Positions 16,349 through 26,598 are shown, counted from the first letter of the stretch. The stretch: DNA of 64,000 nt from DIGJ01 sp041739345 (GCA_041739345.1 JBGSNZ010000005.1:66796-130795), one strand, 5' to 3'. Notes: generated by a model from the sequence alone, not told the origin. Translations and numbers: made by a program.

Positions 16349-18127
16349 CTAAATTTTAAACTTCTCAACATTCCGATGTAATATTTCTGTGGTTTCTACA
16401 CATTTATCAACCGTTTGATCAATTACTCCAGCCATATTCATAATATCACAAGACCGTTGAGCAATGTCGGTAACTCCGACTGCACCTTCATTTGTAGCCG
16501 TGCTAATTGCATTAATTGAAGTTAAAACACCATCAATTGAAGCTAGTAGCTCTTGAGAAGTTGCACTAAAATCTGAAATCAAGGAATCTAAGTCAAACGC
16601 ATCCTTATTATAAGCTTCCGACACTTTATCAAAGGTATCAAAGCTTTCATTAATATCCGAAGTAATAAACTCTAGTAATCTTTGCGAGTCACTTGAGAGT
16701 TTTGATACAGAAGATGTAACCTTTTGCGTTACTTCCTGTATTTTAGCGACTGCATCTTTTGATTGAAATGCCAAATTACCAATTTCTTCTGCAACAACAG
16801 CAAAACCTCTTCCGGCTTCTCCAGCTCTTGCTGCCTCTATAGAAGCATTTAATGCAAGAAGGTTGGTCTGATTGGTAATATCCATAATGGAAGTAGAAAG
16901 AACACCAATTTTTTCAACAATTTTAACATCCAGCAATGCTTGTTCCAAGCTTCCACGAATATCTAATTGAACCGTATTTGATTTTTCACGTTGTGTAATT
17001 GTCTGCATCTTAGCAGCATTCGCTCTTTCATGGATTTGAGCCGCCTGATGTGCCCCGTCTTGCGCTCGGTCTGCAATATTCTTTGTGGCTGCTCCAATTT
17101 GCTCCGACATCCCACTGATGCTTTCAGCAGTTGCTGAGGTTTCCTCCATGCTTGCAGCTAATTCTTCAGTAGTAGCTGACACATTTTCAATTGACTCATC
17201 CTGCTTTAATACATTTTCTTTAATTTCAATTACCACAGCGTTCAACGTAGTTTCACTTTGACGTATTTCTTGAATTAATATGCGCAATTGTTCTCGCATT
17301 TCATCCATCTTTCTTCCAAGTCCACCAATATCATCCTTACGCCCTTGTAAGCGTTTTGGCAAATCCTGTGTAAAATCACCATTTGATATCGGTTCGAAAT
17401 ATAAAATAGCAGCTTTTAGGGATTTTGTAATGTCACGACTGATTCCATTGGATATTACAAAAATAATAAGCGCGATTGCAAGAAGAATACCTACCATCAA
17501 ACTAACCTTTTTATTTATGTCTTCATTTACAACATCTGATTGTGCTTTTACTACGTCATCAATATAATCGGTATAGTTTCCGGTTCCTATTACCCACTGG
17601 AAGGCATCAAATGACTTGCTGTAGGAACGTTTTGGAGATGAGTCAGTTTCTCCTTCTTTCGGAAATACATAGTCTGTAAAACCTCCATCCGGCTCCTGAC
17701 CGACACGGATAATCTCCTTTACAATTTCCGAACCATTCGCATCTTTAAAATCCATACGATTCGTTCCTTCCGTATCTTTTCCAAGCAATACTACATTATC
17801 ACCTTCGTAAGTATCAATCCAAAAATAGCCACCGTCTTTATATCGAAGCACACGTACTAAATCTGCCGCCAGTATTTCGGCTTCCTCTAAGGTATACTTA
17901 CCCGCCTCATATTTTTGGTATATACCATCAATCAATGATATTGTATTGGTTACCTGTTCTTTAATATTTTCATCGTAATCGCTTCGTATGGTCATTTCTA
18001 AAATATCGACCGATTGCTTTCCTTCCATGCGCATAAAATACATGGACATAACTCCTGCAATGATTAATGCAAGAAGTACACTAATTTGAAAAATTGCCAT
18101 TTTTATCCTAACTTTCAAATTTTTCAT
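16349..18127 (-). CDS. methyl-accepting chemotaxis protein with single Cache sensor
   Basis: 592 residues from the ATG that follows AGGAGG by eight bases. TM1 spans ~12-32. A periplasmic sCache-type domain follows, with the DGGYFWIDTY and WVIGTGNYTDY motifs. TM2 is at ~208-228 (VGILLAIALIIFVISNG), then HAMP, then a long cytoplasmic coiled coil. The signalling hairpin tip reads TNLLALNASIEAARAGEAGR. Single Cache domains of this kind typically bind small organic acids. No che genes are near; two receptors lie in tandem upstream of the MFS/acid-metabolism locus, so sensing of an acid is a reasonable guess. Confidence 0.92.
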   Translation of the reverse strand: MKNLKVRIKMAIFQISVLLALIIAGVMSMYFMRMEGKQSVDILEMTIRSDYDENIKEQVTNTISLIDGIYQKYEAGKYTLEEAEILAADLVRVLRYKDGGYFWIDTYEGDNVVLLGKDTEGTNRMDFKDANGSEIVKEIIRVGQEPDGGFTDYVFPKEGETDSSPKRSYSKSFDAFQWVIGTGNYTDYIDDVVKAQSDVVNEDINKKVSLMVGILLAIALIIFVISNGISRDITKSLKAAILYFEPISNGDFTQDLPKRLQGRKDDIGGLGRKMDEMREQLRILIQEIRQSETTLNAVVIEIKENVLKQDESIENVSATTEELAASMEETSATAESISGMSEQIGAATKNIADRAQDGAHQAAQIHERANAAKMQTITQREKSNTVQLDIRGSLEQALLDVKIVEKIGVLSTSIMDITNQTNLLALNASIEAARAGEAGRGFAVVAEEIGNLAFQSKDAVAKIQEVTQKVTSSVSKLSSDSQRLLEFITSDINESFDTFDKVSEAYNKDAFDLDSLISDFSATSQELLASIDGVLTSINAISTATNEGAVGVTDIAQRSCDIMNMAGVIDQTVDKCVETTEILHRNVEKFKI

Positions 18128-18287
18128 TTGCAAATCCTCCTGTTTTTTTACAAATTGTTTTTATGTTTTATATTATAGCACAATTTGATATATTATAAAA
18201 TTCCTCGTTTCTATAAAAAACAATTATAAAAGCAGCAACGTTTACAAATTGATCACTTAGATGACCCTTTTACTTGAAAATGAAATT

Positions 18288-18336
18288 GGCCAGCCTACCG
18301 TTACATTACTTGGTAATGCAAAAGTATTGGCTGACC
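18288..18336 (-). terminator. branched hairpin after the second chemoreceptor gene
   Basis: Outer stem GGCCAGCC / GGCTGACC encloses an inner CATTAC...GTAATG hairpin. On the minus strand it lies just after the receptor stop and is followed by AATTTCATTTTC, a weak U-rich tail. Probable terminator; moderate support. Confidence 0.45.
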
Positions 18337-18352
18337 AAAAGGTATTCCCAAA

Positions 18353-20401
18353 CTATTTTAATTTGAATTGCTTCACCGTAACGGAAAGATATTGCGTCAT
18401 TTCGTCTAGTCCGGAAGCCATATTATTCATATCCACTGTTGTTTCAAGAAGCTTAGCAGATTGTTCTTTAAAGCTTTCAGTAGAAGCTGCTATTTCTTCC
18501 GCACTTGCGGCTTCTTCTTCCGTGACAGCCGCTACCGAAGTGGTGGATTCGTCCATACTATTTAATAAATCGGATAATTTTCCCATGCGATTTTTGACAT
18601 CATCAGTTGCACAAATCAATTGTTTATATAGATTTTCTGATTCATTTACTACTACAGCGCAGGAACTAATTTCAAAGATTGCTGTTTTTGACTGCTGATT
18701 ACTTTCATCTACAAGAAGTACAATCCCCCTTGTAATTTCTGCAATTTCTTTTGTTGCTTCTGCTGTCTTTTGTGATAATACACTAATTTCGTTTGCAACC
18801 ACTGCAAATCCTCTACCCGCTTCACCAGCTCTTGCCGCTTCAATGGAGGCATTTAGCGATAGGAGATTTGTTTGAGCTGCAATTTCATTTACAACATCTA
18901 CAAAACCTTTTATATTTTCCATCGAAGACTGAACAGATGTAACCGTGTCACTCAAATTAGTGATAGTAGTCTCAATCTTATCAAATGAAGTTTTTGTTCC
19001 TACCATCCTTGTTTGTCCTTCATGTGCCATCGTTTCCATGGAATGCATAGAATCAATCACCTGGGCTTTTTCTTCTAAAATACCCACCGTATTTTTTGCT
19101 AAATCCGTAGCTCCTTCTGCCACAATACTAATGGTATTTACCATTTCTTCTATGGCAATAGAAATTTCATTTGCAGAAGTGCTCTGAACTTCATTTACAT
19201 TACTCATATCATTGGATTTTTCTGCACATTCCTCTGCTTTACCTTTCAACTTAAAAGAAATCTCATCGATTTCTATCATCTTTCCACGAAGGATTTCGGT
19301 AAATCTTTGAAGTGCGTTTGCTATTTGCCCTACTTCATCATTTTGCATTACATATTTTTCAATTCGAGGATTTCTACACAAATCAAGTTTCTCAAGATTA
19401 ACGATCGCATCTTTTAGCTTAGCAATTGGCTTTAATGAAATTTGTAGAATTACTACTACCCCACCAGCAATAACAATGGTAAATAAGATGCAGATAATTG
19501 CCAAATTTTTTGAATTTTGCTTTGCTGTTGCAAAAATTTCATCTTTTCCATCTGATAGTACCATTAACCATCCACGTTCTGTAATTGGTTTATATGTAGC
19601 AATATATTCTTCTTTTCCAGTTTGATAGGAAATTGTATTCACATCATCACTATTCTTTGTTTTGACTTGTTCTATAATATTTAGTAAGTTTTTATCCTCA
19701 ATCTGGGTACCAATTAAACTTTCATCACCTGTAAAAATGTAATTATTTTTATCGGTATTAATTAATGCATAACTTGAGCCGTCCAAACCTTCTATTTTAA
19801 GTGAAGATAACGTATTTCCTAAATTAGCAGCATAGACAGCAGCACCCACATAACCGATTGGTTGCTTATTATCATCATAGACTGCTTTAAATAACGCGAT
19901 AACCTGTTTTCCTGAATTAGCAGATGTATTTATTCCAATATTATAAACTGCATCACCAGATTCAACTAATGCAGACTGTAATTCTTTTAGTGCATCATCG
20001 CTTCGAAACGTAGCTCCTATGGCTTCTTGATTGGAATGGGATAGACAAAATGAATTCCAGTCACAAATATAAATTCCTTCTAAATCGTTTCTGCTGCCAA
20101 AATATTTATCAATATATTCTTGAATTTCTGCATTTAAGGCAGTATCCTTTGGATTTAACAATAATTCTTTTAGATCAGCATTGTGGCTAAAGTCCATAAG
20201 TACCCCTTCTGCTGAATTCATGGTTTCATTAATAATCTGAGTTTGCGCATTTATTAAAGTCGTCATATTATTTTCTGCCGCATGCTCCAGAAGTTTTTCT
20301 GAATTCATGCTTGAGATTGAGAAAATTAAAACCATACTTACCATAATCATAATACATACAAATAACCCTATTTTCTTATTTAACTTCATATTTTTTAACA
20401 T
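18353..20401 (-). CDS. methyl-accepting chemotaxis protein with double Cache sensor
   Basis: 682 residues from the ATG following GGAGGGG; the longer open frame upstream has no ribosome site. TM1 is near 10-30. The extracytoplasmic part (~35-300) looks like dCache_1 (GIYICDWNSFCLSH, YVGAAVYAANLGNTL, GWLMVLSDGKDEIF). TM2 is near 308-330, then HAMP and the signalling domain with TNLLSLNASIEAARAGEAGR. dCache receptors usually bind amino acids, amines or carboxylates at the membrane-distal lobe. It follows the MFS gene after 138 bp containing a CAGCCAG/CTGGCTG hairpin, so it probably has its own promoter. Confidence 0.92.
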   Translation of the reverse strand: MLKNMKLNKKIGLFVCIMIMVSMVLIFSISSMNSEKLLEHAAENNMTTLINAQTQIINETMNSAEGVLMDFSHNADLKELLLNPKDTALNAEIQEYIDKYFGSRNDLEGIYICDWNSFCLSHSNQEAIGATFRSDDALKELQSALVESGDAVYNIGINTSANSGKQVIALFKAVYDDNKQPIGYVGAAVYAANLGNTLSSLKIEGLDGSSYALINTDKNNYIFTGDESLIGTQIEDKNLLNIIEQVKTKNSDDVNTISYQTGKEEYIATYKPITERGWLMVLSDGKDEIFATAKQNSKNLAIICILFTIVIAGGVVVILQISLKPIAKLKDAIVNLEKLDLCRNPRIEKYVMQNDEVGQIANALQRFTEILRGKMIEIDEISFKLKGKAEECAEKSNDMSNVNEVQSTSANEISIAIEEMVNTISIVAEGATDLAKNTVGILEEKAQVIDSMHSMETMAHEGQTRMVGTKTSFDKIETTITNLSDTVTSVQSSMENIKGFVDVVNEIAAQTNLLSLNASIEAARAGEAGRGFAVVANEISVLSQKTAEATKEIAEITRGIVLLVDESNQQSKTAIFEISSCAVVVNESENLYKQLICATDDVKNRMGKLSDLLNSMDESTTSVAAVTEEEAASAEEIAASTESFKEQSAKLLETTVDMNNMASGLDEMTQYLSVTVKQFKLK

Positions 20402-20539
20402 TTCTTTCCCCTCCATGTTAAACTTCATCCTATTTAAAAACATTTTCCATAAAAATATAAAATTACCCAGCCAGCTAGTATAATAAAACATAACTGCTGG
20501 CTGAGCTAATTTAACCAATAACTTTAATCTAACTTTCTG

Positions 20540-21781
20540 TTATTGTCTATTCAATTTACGATACAACAAACTTAATAATAAACCTAGAATAGCTAATGCA
20601 CCTGCAATTACAAATGCCTGTCCATAATTTCCAGTAGAAGACACAATCTTACCAACTACCGTAGGTCCCATAATACCTGCCACTGCAAATCCGATGAACA
20701 TAATACCGTAATTTACACTATTATTTTTTGTACCAAACTGATCGGCTGTAAATCCAGGAAATACTCCCATAAATGAACCAAAGCACATACCAATAATTGC
20801 AAGTGCTACGATAAACTTTCCATTGTCGCCTTCTCCGCAACTGTATAGTGTAATGAGACCGATAATTGAGAGTAAAAAAGCAAGTGCTACGGTAGTAATA
20901 CGGCCAATTTTGTCCGATATGTAGCCCGCCAAGATACGTCCAATGGCATTAAAAAGTGCCAGAATAGAGACACACGTTGCTGCCATCGCAGCGGACATTT
21001 TTACAATACTTTGTGCCATAGGGGACGCCTGTGAAATAATCATAAGTCCGGAAAATGCACCACATAAAAGCATGCAGATCATGAGATAAAAGTTGCCGTC
21101 TTTTATCATCTCTTTCCAGTTTTTATCTTTTAACTTTTTACTATTGGATGTCTTCGTGTTTGGCATATACCCTTTTGGAATGAATCCTTCCGGACACTTT
21201 TCTATAAAAAATGCGCTGCTGCAAATAACAACCATAAATACCATTCCCAATATGCGGAATGTACTTTGAACACCGATCGAGCCAATTAATTTGTTTGCAA
21301 TCGGCGGAATAATTACGGAACTTAAACCATAGGTTGCTGTTGCGATCCCGCCAATTAATCCTCGTTTATCTGGGAAGAATTTAACAGAATTATTAATGGT
21401 GCATCCATATACAAGCCCCATTCCAAGTCCACATCCAGCACCATATGTAACGACTAAAATAGGAATACTGGATGCAAATCCACTTGCAAGCAGTCCTGCT
21501 CCAAAGAGTAGTCCTCCTGCAAATACAACCCATTTCGGTCCCAATTTATCATTGATAAATCCACCTGATATCATCGTAATCGGTCCGACCGAATTTGCAA
21601 CCGTAAACACAATTGACAAATTGCTTGCCGTTAGCAAGGCCGTACCAGTAAGTCCGTATATCTGGCTTAGATGAACTGCCATCGGAGATGCAAATACACT
21701 CCAAGAATAAAGTGAACCAATGCATAAATTGATGAGACAGCTTGCAATTAATATAATCCAACGTTTCTTCTCTAATTTCAT
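20540..21781 (-). CDS. MFS transporter, OFA (oxalate/formate antiporter-like) family
   Basis: 413 residues with about twelve hydrophobic segments. OFA hallmarks are the first-helix LCIGSLYSWSVFASPM, the GGFINDKLGPKW loop, YGAGCGLGMGLVYGCTIN in helix 4, and RILAGYISDKIGR in the middle loop. Family members exchange carboxylates such as oxalate/formate or carry other monocarboxylates. It begins only three bases after the etfA stop, so it is the last gene of the first acyl-CoA module. It probably imports that module's acid or exports the reduced acid. The substrate cannot be read from sequence. Confidence 0.88.
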   Translation of the reverse strand: MKLEKKRWIILIASCLINLCIGSLYSWSVFASPMAVHLSQIYGLTGTALLTASNLSIVFTVANSVGPITMISGGFINDKLGPKWVVFAGGLLFGAGLLASGFASSIPILVVTYGAGCGLGMGLVYGCTINNSVKFFPDKRGLIGGIATATYGLSSVIIPPIANKLIGSIGVQSTFRILGMVFMVVICSSAFFIEKCPEGFIPKGYMPNTKTSNSKKLKDKNWKEMIKDGNFYLMICMLLCGAFSGLMIISQASPMAQSIVKMSAAMAATCVSILALFNAIGRILAGYISDKIGRITTVALAFLLSIIGLITLYSCGEGDNGKFIVALAIIGMCFGSFMGVFPGFTADQFGTKNNSVNYGIMFIGFAVAGIMGPTVVGKIVSSTGNYGQAFVIAGALAILGLLLSLLYRKLNRQ

Positions 21782-21784
21782 GTA

Positions 21785-22966
21785 TTATTTCTCCAATTCT
21801 TCTAAAATTGAAGGAATTACCTGATACAAATCACCTGTGATTCCATAATCAGCAACTTCGAAGATTGGCGCGGTCTCATTTTTATTGATTGCAATAATAT
21901 AATCGGAATCTTGCATGCCAGCAATATGCTGGATAGCACCAGAAATACCACAAGCAAAATAAATTGTCGGTTTCACCGTGGTACCGGTCTGACCTACCTG
22001 ATAAGAATGGTCAATCCATCCTGCATCGACAGCTGCTCGGGAAGCTGCAACAGTTCCTCCTAATTTATCTGCTAATTTCTTTAATAAACTAAAGCCTTCT
22101 TTATTACCAAGTCCCATACCACCAGCTACAATAATTTCTGCATCGGTAAGAGAAACCATTTCTTCTGCTTTTTTTACAATTTCGAGAACTTTCGTACGAA
22201 TATCTCCTGGTTTAAAATCTACCGCTAATGGCACTACTTCACCCTTGTAATCTTGTGCATATTCTGCCTTTGCCATAACTCCAGGTCTTACCGTTGACAT
22301 CTGTGGACGATGATTTGGACATACGATTGTTGCCATTAAATTACCACCAAAAGCAGGACGAGTCTGTTTTATTTTTTTATCTTCTGGGTCAATCTCAAGC
22401 TTTGTACAATCAGCTGTTAATCCAGTACCACATTTTACCGCAAGGCATGGACCTAAATCACGACCAATATGGGTAGCACCAAGCATAACAATCTCTGGTT
22501 TGTAGGTTCCAATTGCTTCAAATATAACTTTGGTATAAGCATCCGTACGATACGTGCTTAATTCCTTATCGTCAGCAAGATATACTTTGTCTGCACCATA
22601 AGTGATTAATTCTTTTGCCAAGTCATCTACTTCATGTCCACAAAGTACTGCACATAGTTTGCATCCTATATCGTTGGCAAGTTTTTTACCCTCACCAAGA
22701 AGTTCAATTACAACTGGCATTAATTTGCCTTCTCTTTGTTCTGCAAATACCCAAACATCTTTATATGCACTTAAGTCGATTGCTTCTTTTGCTTCTTCTG
22801 TCTTTTCAATTGCACCAAATGGGCAAGCACTTACACAGGCACCACAACTTGTACAAGCTCCACCGATTACCGCTAGTTTTCCTTCCATTGTGATTGCATT
22901 GAAAGGACAGGTCTTCGTACATTTTGTACATCCCCTACATTTCTCGTTTATAATTTTAACTGCCAT
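21785..22966 (-). CDS. etfA: electron transfer flavoprotein alpha subunit with N-terminal 2[4Fe-4S] ferredoxin domain (copy 1)
   Basis: 393 residues. Residues 1-65 hold two ferredoxin motifs (CRGCTKCTKTCP and CTSCGACVSACP). EtfA follows, with the GMGLGNKEGF segment near 280 and the C-terminal FAD-binding RAAVDAGWIDHSYQVGQTGT and CGISGAIQHIAGM. An EtfA with an extra ferredoxin domain is the architecture of CarE in the caffeyl-CoA reductase of Acetobacterium woodii. That complex couples enoyl-CoA reduction by NADH to ferredoxin reduction. Here it is encoded after its EtfB and acyl-CoA dehydrogenase partners in the same order as carC-D-E. Bifurcation is inferred, not shown. Confidence 0.92.
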   Translation of the reverse strand: MAVKIINEKCRGCTKCTKTCPFNAITMEGKLAVIGGACTSCGACVSACPFGAIEKTEEAKEAIDLSAYKDVWVFAEQREGKLMPVVIELLGEGKKLANDIGCKLCAVLCGHEVDDLAKELITYGADKVYLADDKELSTYRTDAYTKVIFEAIGTYKPEIVMLGATHIGRDLGPCLAVKCGTGLTADCTKLEIDPEDKKIKQTRPAFGGNLMATIVCPNHRPQMSTVRPGVMAKAEYAQDYKGEVVPLAVDFKPGDIRTKVLEIVKKAEEMVSLTDAEIIVAGGMGLGNKEGFSLLKKLADKLGGTVAASRAAVDAGWIDHSYQVGQTGTTVKPTIYFACGISGAIQHIAGMQDSDYIIAINKNETAPIFEVADYGITGDLYQVIPSILEELEK

Positions 22967-22986
22967 TTTTATCCGCCCTTTCTAAT

Positions 22987-23772
22987 CTAAATTAAATGTT
23001 TTTCACTTAGTTTTGCTACCAAAGTTTTTGAAACCTCACATACTGTACCAGAAAGCATTTCTCCTTTTCCCTTCGGTTGTGGGGTGAAAGAGCGAAATAC
23101 CTGTGTTGGAGATGCGTTAAGGCCGCAATCGGCTGGATCTAAGTTTACATCTTCATGATTCCAGAATGGAATTTCCTTCTTGCATCCATCAATGATATTA
23201 TAAATACTCATATATCTTGGTTCATTTAATTCTTTTACTGCTGTCAAAAGGCATGGCGTATTTACTTCTATTACTTCGTATCCATCTTCCAACTGACGTT
23301 GTACGGTTACCTTTCCATCTCCAATTTTTACATCTTGAACATAGGTAACAACTGGGATTCCAAGTCGTTGTGCAACCTGCGGTCCTACCTGAGCGGTATC
23401 TCCATCAATTGCCTGACGGCCTGCAAAAATAATGTCCACATCGCCAACTTTCTTAATTCCTGCTGCAATTGTAGTTGAAGTTGCACAAGTATCCGCTCCT
23501 CCAAAAGCTCTGTCACTTAAAAGGAATGCTTCATCTGCTCCCATAGCAAGACATTCCTTTAACATCATTGTTGCCTGTGGTGGACCCATGGTAATAACAG
23601 AAACTGTGGTTCCAGGATTTTCGTCTTTGATTTGTAGAGCTGCCTCTAACGCATTTGCATCATCTGGATTTAAGATACTTGGAACACCATCACGGATTAA
23701 GGTCCCTTTCACTGGGTCTATTTTAACTTCGTTTGTATCTGGTACTTGCTTTGCGCAAACTAATAGTTTCAT
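22987..23772 (-). CDS. etfB: electron transfer flavoprotein beta subunit (copy 1)
   Basis: 261 residues of typical EtfB length. It starts MKLLVCAKQVPDTNEVKIDP and contains NPDDANALEAAL and the nucleotide-binding stretch IIFAGRQAIDGDTAQVGPQV. The signature VKELNEPRYMSI is also present. It pairs with the EtfA encoded 20 bases downstream and takes NADH electrons for the adjacent acyl-CoA dehydrogenase. It is clearly homologous along its full length to the second EtfB in the other module. Confidence 0.94.
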   Translation of the reverse strand: MKLLVCAKQVPDTNEVKIDPVKGTLIRDGVPSILNPDDANALEAALQIKDENPGTTVSVITMGPPQATMMLKECLAMGADEAFLLSDRAFGGADTCATSTTIAAGIKKVGDVDIIFAGRQAIDGDTAQVGPQVAQRLGIPVVTYVQDVKIGDGKVTVQRQLEDGYEVIEVNTPCLLTAVKELNEPRYMSIYNIIDGCKKEIPFWNHEDVNLDPADCGLNASPTQVFRSFTPQPKGKGEMLSGTVCEVSKTLVAKLSEKHLI

Positions 23773-23786
23773 ATTCTGTATCCTCC

Positions 23787-24926
23787 TTATTTCTTCAATA
23801 ATTGACCGGCAATTACCATTTGTTGTACCTGAGATGTACCTTCATAGATAGTAAATACTCGACAGTCTCTATATAAACGTTCAATCTTGTAATCTTTGAT
23901 ATAGCCATATCCACCATGAATCTGTAATGATTTCGCACAGATTTCATTACAAGTTTCTGATGCAAAGTACTTTGCCATAGATGCAGCCATGGAAGCATTT
24001 TGATTGGTATCTTTTAAATAAGCAGCATCATATACTAAGTGTTTTGCAGCTTTTAACTTTGTTGCCATATCTGCAATCATGAAGCTAATTGCTTGAAAAT
24101 CACCTATACGTCTGCCAAACTGCTTTCTTTCTTTTGCATATTTGATAGCCTCATCAAGAGCAGCCTGCGCAACACCAATAGACTGTGCTGCAACACCAAT
24201 ACGTCCAACATCCAGTGTCTTCATTGCATTGGTAAATCCTTTGTTTAATTCACCTAAGATATTGTTCTTATGTACTCTGACATTTTCTAAGATGATATCG
24301 CTGGTTGCACATCCGATTAATCCCATTTTGTGCTCTGGTTTACCGCAAGATACACCTTCTTGCTTCATATCTACTATAAATGCTGAAATACCGCGAGAAC
24401 CCAGACTTACATCTGTCTTTGCGTAAACGACTGCAAAGTCTGCTAATGGTGCCATTGTAATAAATGTTTTACGACCATTTAATACATAGAATTCACCATC
24501 TACTACTGCGGTTGTAGCTACTCCACCTGCATCCGATCCTGCACCTGGTTCCGTTAGAGCAAAGGCAAGCATTTTTTCTCCCTTTACCACTGGTTTTAAA
24601 TATTTATCGATTTGTTCCTGCGTTCCAGATAATAATAATGGTCCACCAGATAATGAGTTTGGTGAAGATACATAGATACTTGCAACGCCGGATACCCTTG
24701 CTATTTCTTCCATTACGATGACATAGGAAACGGTATCTGCACCCGCACCATCAAATTCTCTTGGTATTTTAATTCCAAAGAATCCTGCTTTTGCCATCTT
24801 ATCCAATATCTCTTTCGGAAACTCACCGGTTTCCTCTACCTTATTAAGAATTTCAAAAGTCAGTTCTTTTTCAGCAAATTCCCTTGCTAATTTTCTAATT
24901 AGCTCCTGTTGTTGTGTAAATTCCAT
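23787..24926 (-). CDS. acyl-CoA dehydrogenase / enoyl-CoA reductase (copy 1)
   Basis: 379 residues, full-length ACAD fold. FAD/substrate motifs are FALTEPGAGSDAG near 125, FITMAPLADFAVVYAK near 155, the RKQFGRRIGDFQAISFMIAD helix near 265 and LQIHGGYGYIKDYKIERLYRD near 340. The catalytic base is the Glu in IYEGTSQVQQ. In an Etf-coupled anaerobic setting it most likely runs as an enoyl-CoA reductase, like CarC, AcdA or Bcd. Its ATG lies inside the end of the ligase gene (28-base overlap) with GGAGGAAC before it, so translation of the two is coupled. Confidence 0.93.
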   Translation of the reverse strand: MEFTQQQELIRKLAREFAEKELTFEILNKVEETGEFPKEILDKMAKAGFFGIKIPREFDGAGADTVSYVIVMEEIARVSGVASIYVSSPNSLSGGPLLLSGTQEQIDKYLKPVVKGEKMLAFALTEPGAGSDAGGVATTAVVDGEFYVLNGRKTFITMAPLADFAVVYAKTDVSLGSRGISAFIVDMKQEGVSCGKPEHKMGLIGCATSDIILENVRVHKNNILGELNKGFTNAMKTLDVGRIGVAAQSIGVAQAALDEAIKYAKERKQFGRRIGDFQAISFMIADMATKLKAAKHLVYDAAYLKDTNQNASMAASMAKYFASETCNEICAKSLQIHGGYGYIKDYKIERLYRDCRVFTIYEGTSQVQQMVIAGQLLKK

Positions 24927-26518
24927 ACTTGTTCCTCCTTAATTTTTTCTAAAACAGTTGCTTTTAGTGTCTTTATATCAACCTTTCCATTCGCTAACAA
25001 TGGAAATCCTTGAAAGCCATATATGTATTTTGGCACTTTATAATCCGCTATATTTTCTTTTAAAAATGCAATAAGTTTTTCCTTTTTGACCGTTTTACCA
25101 CAGCAGATGACCGCAGCTATTTCTTCTTGCGCAAAACAATCAGGAACACCAAATACTTTTACATCCAAAATTCCTTCATATTGCATCATAACTTCTTCAA
25201 TCTCAAGTGGAGAAATATTTTCGCCACATCGAATGATAATGTCTTTTTTTCGTCCTGTTATATAAAGATTTTTCTCCTTATCTAAATATCCAATATCTCC
25301 AGTTTTAAGCCAACCATCTGCAGTAAAAACCTTTTTTGTTTCTGTTTTCCTTTTGAAGTATCCAAATTGCATCACATTAAACCCTTTGATTTGAACCTCG
25401 CCAGATGCAAATGGTTCCGTTATGATACGCCGCTTTTCATCTACGATTCGGAGTTCCACATTTGGAATCACTTTTCCAACAGAACCTTCCTTTTGTTCCA
25501 ATGAGTCCTCAAAATCAGAGAATGTAATACTTGGCGACGCTTCTGTCTGCCCAAAAGACTGTTGCAGTTTATTTATATGGAAACGACTGGTTATATTTCG
25601 ATAGTCACATCTTCGAATTCCTGCGCCCGCAATGATTCCAGATTTTAATGATGATAAATCATAATGGTCAAACTCTTCATTTTTCATCATTGCTAAAAAC
25701 ATAGTCGGCACGCCATTTAGTACGGTACACTTTTTTTCTTCTATTATAGTGAGCACCTGCTTTGATCGAAAACTTTCAACCACGCAGATGCTACATCCAG
25801 ATACCATACTTGCTAATAGTCCCGTTGATAAGCCAAAACAATGAAACAAAGATAAGGTCAGACATATTTTATCTTCTTGTTTCCATTGCATCTGTTCACA
25901 AGCTATTTTTGCTATGTTTAACATCTGATATTGGGTGAGCATAACCCCTTTAGGCGAAGATGTTGTCCCAGAAGTAAAAAGCATACTTAAGATATCTTCC
26001 GAATGTACCTGCGCTTTTTTCTCACTTAATTTTTCATAATCACTTTTATTTTCATAAGTGATGTTTTCCGCCTCTAACCACTTTTGGTTTTCATCCGGAC
26101 CAATATAGATATACTGCCGCATCCGCCATATTTTTTGTTTTCTTAGATGCTTGATCATATCAATAAAGTCATTTTCTTTGTAACGATCTCCATAGCACAA
26201 AAATTCAATGTTTGCGTAATTTACTATGGATTGCAATTCTTTATTTTTATAGTTGAAGTTTATAAGTACCGAAACTGCACCTATTTTTGCTAATGCAATG
26301 TATGTAAATACCCAATTAGGGCTGTTTGGTGCAAAAATTCCAACATAAGTTCCTTTGTGTATCCCATAATTGAGATACTTAACTGCCAAATTGTCTGTAA
26401 TTTTATCAAATTCCTGCCAGCTACAATGGTATTCATGGTACTCCATTGCAATCTCATTTGGATAGTGTTTTACGTTATATGACAATAATTGTTCCACTGT
26501 CATTTCTCCTAATTTCAT
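24899..26518 (-). CDS. acyl-CoA synthetase, AMP-forming (class I ligase; copy 1)
   Basis: 539 residues from the ATG preceded by GGAGG. The ANL-family motifs are intact: LFTSGTTSSPKGVM, the QQSFGQTEASPS substrate/adenine region, WLKTGDIGYLDKEKNLYITG, RKKDIIIRCGENISPLEIEE, and the C-terminal catalytic Lys in LANGKVDI. It activates a carboxylic acid to its CoA thioester. Placement directly before the acyl-CoA dehydrogenase matches carB in the caffeate operon and the FldL ligase of arylpropionate pathways. Substrate specificity is not visible. An operator-like motif lies immediately upstream, suggesting a regulated internal promoter. Confidence 0.92.
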   Translation of the reverse strand: MKLGEMTVEQLLSYNVKHYPNEIAMEYHEYHCSWQEFDKITDNLAVKYLNYGIHKGTYVGIFAPNSPNWVFTYIALAKIGAVSVLINFNYKNKELQSIVNYANIEFLCYGDRYKENDFIDMIKHLRKQKIWRMRQYIYIGPDENQKWLEAENITYENKSDYEKLSEKKAQVHSEDILSMLFTSGTTSSPKGVMLTQYQMLNIAKIACEQMQWKQEDKICLTLSLFHCFGLSTGLLASMVSGCSICVVESFRSKQVLTIIEEKKCTVLNGVPTMFLAMMKNEEFDHYDLSSLKSGIIAGAGIRRCDYRNITSRFHINKLQQSFGQTEASPSITFSDFEDSLEQKEGSVGKVIPNVELRIVDEKRRIITEPFASGEVQIKGFNVMQFGYFKRKTETKKVFTADGWLKTGDIGYLDKEKNLYITGRKKDIIIRCGENISPLEIEEVMMQYEGILDVKVFGVPDCFAQEEIAAVICCGKTVKKEKLIAFLKENIADYKVPKYIYGFQGFPLLANGKVDIKTLKATVLEKIKEEQVWNLHNNRS

Positions 26519-26531
26519 GTTAGCCTCCAAG

Positions 26532-26548
26532 CTTGTATACTTGTTAAC
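26532..26548. promoter_or_regulatory. operator-like motif before ligase copy 1
   Basis: CTTGTATACTTGTTAAC, identical in all 17 bases to the site before ligase copy 2 and lying 14 bases upstream of this ligase's start codon. Related 17-mers precede the other transcription units of the locus. Probable GntR/FCD regulator site. Confidence 0.65.
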
Positions 26549-26566
26549 ATACTTATATATATATTA

Positions 26567-26584
26567 TGCCGGGTTATCCCGGCA
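26567..26584 (-). other. small intercistronic hairpin
   Basis: TGCCGGG / CCCGGCA, perfect 7-bp stem with loop TTAT, between the activator stop and the ligase operator. It is followed on the minus strand by an AT repeat without a U run. It could be a weak terminator, an mRNA-processing site or part of a promoter spacer. Confidence 0.45.
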
Positions 26585-26598
26585 CAATATTTTCTTAG

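Noticed and set aside
20463..20510. CAGCCAG/CTGGCTG hairpin after the MFS gene as a terminator
   Set aside because: The stem is short, the loop long and the following U tract weak, so I did not list it as a separate terminator.
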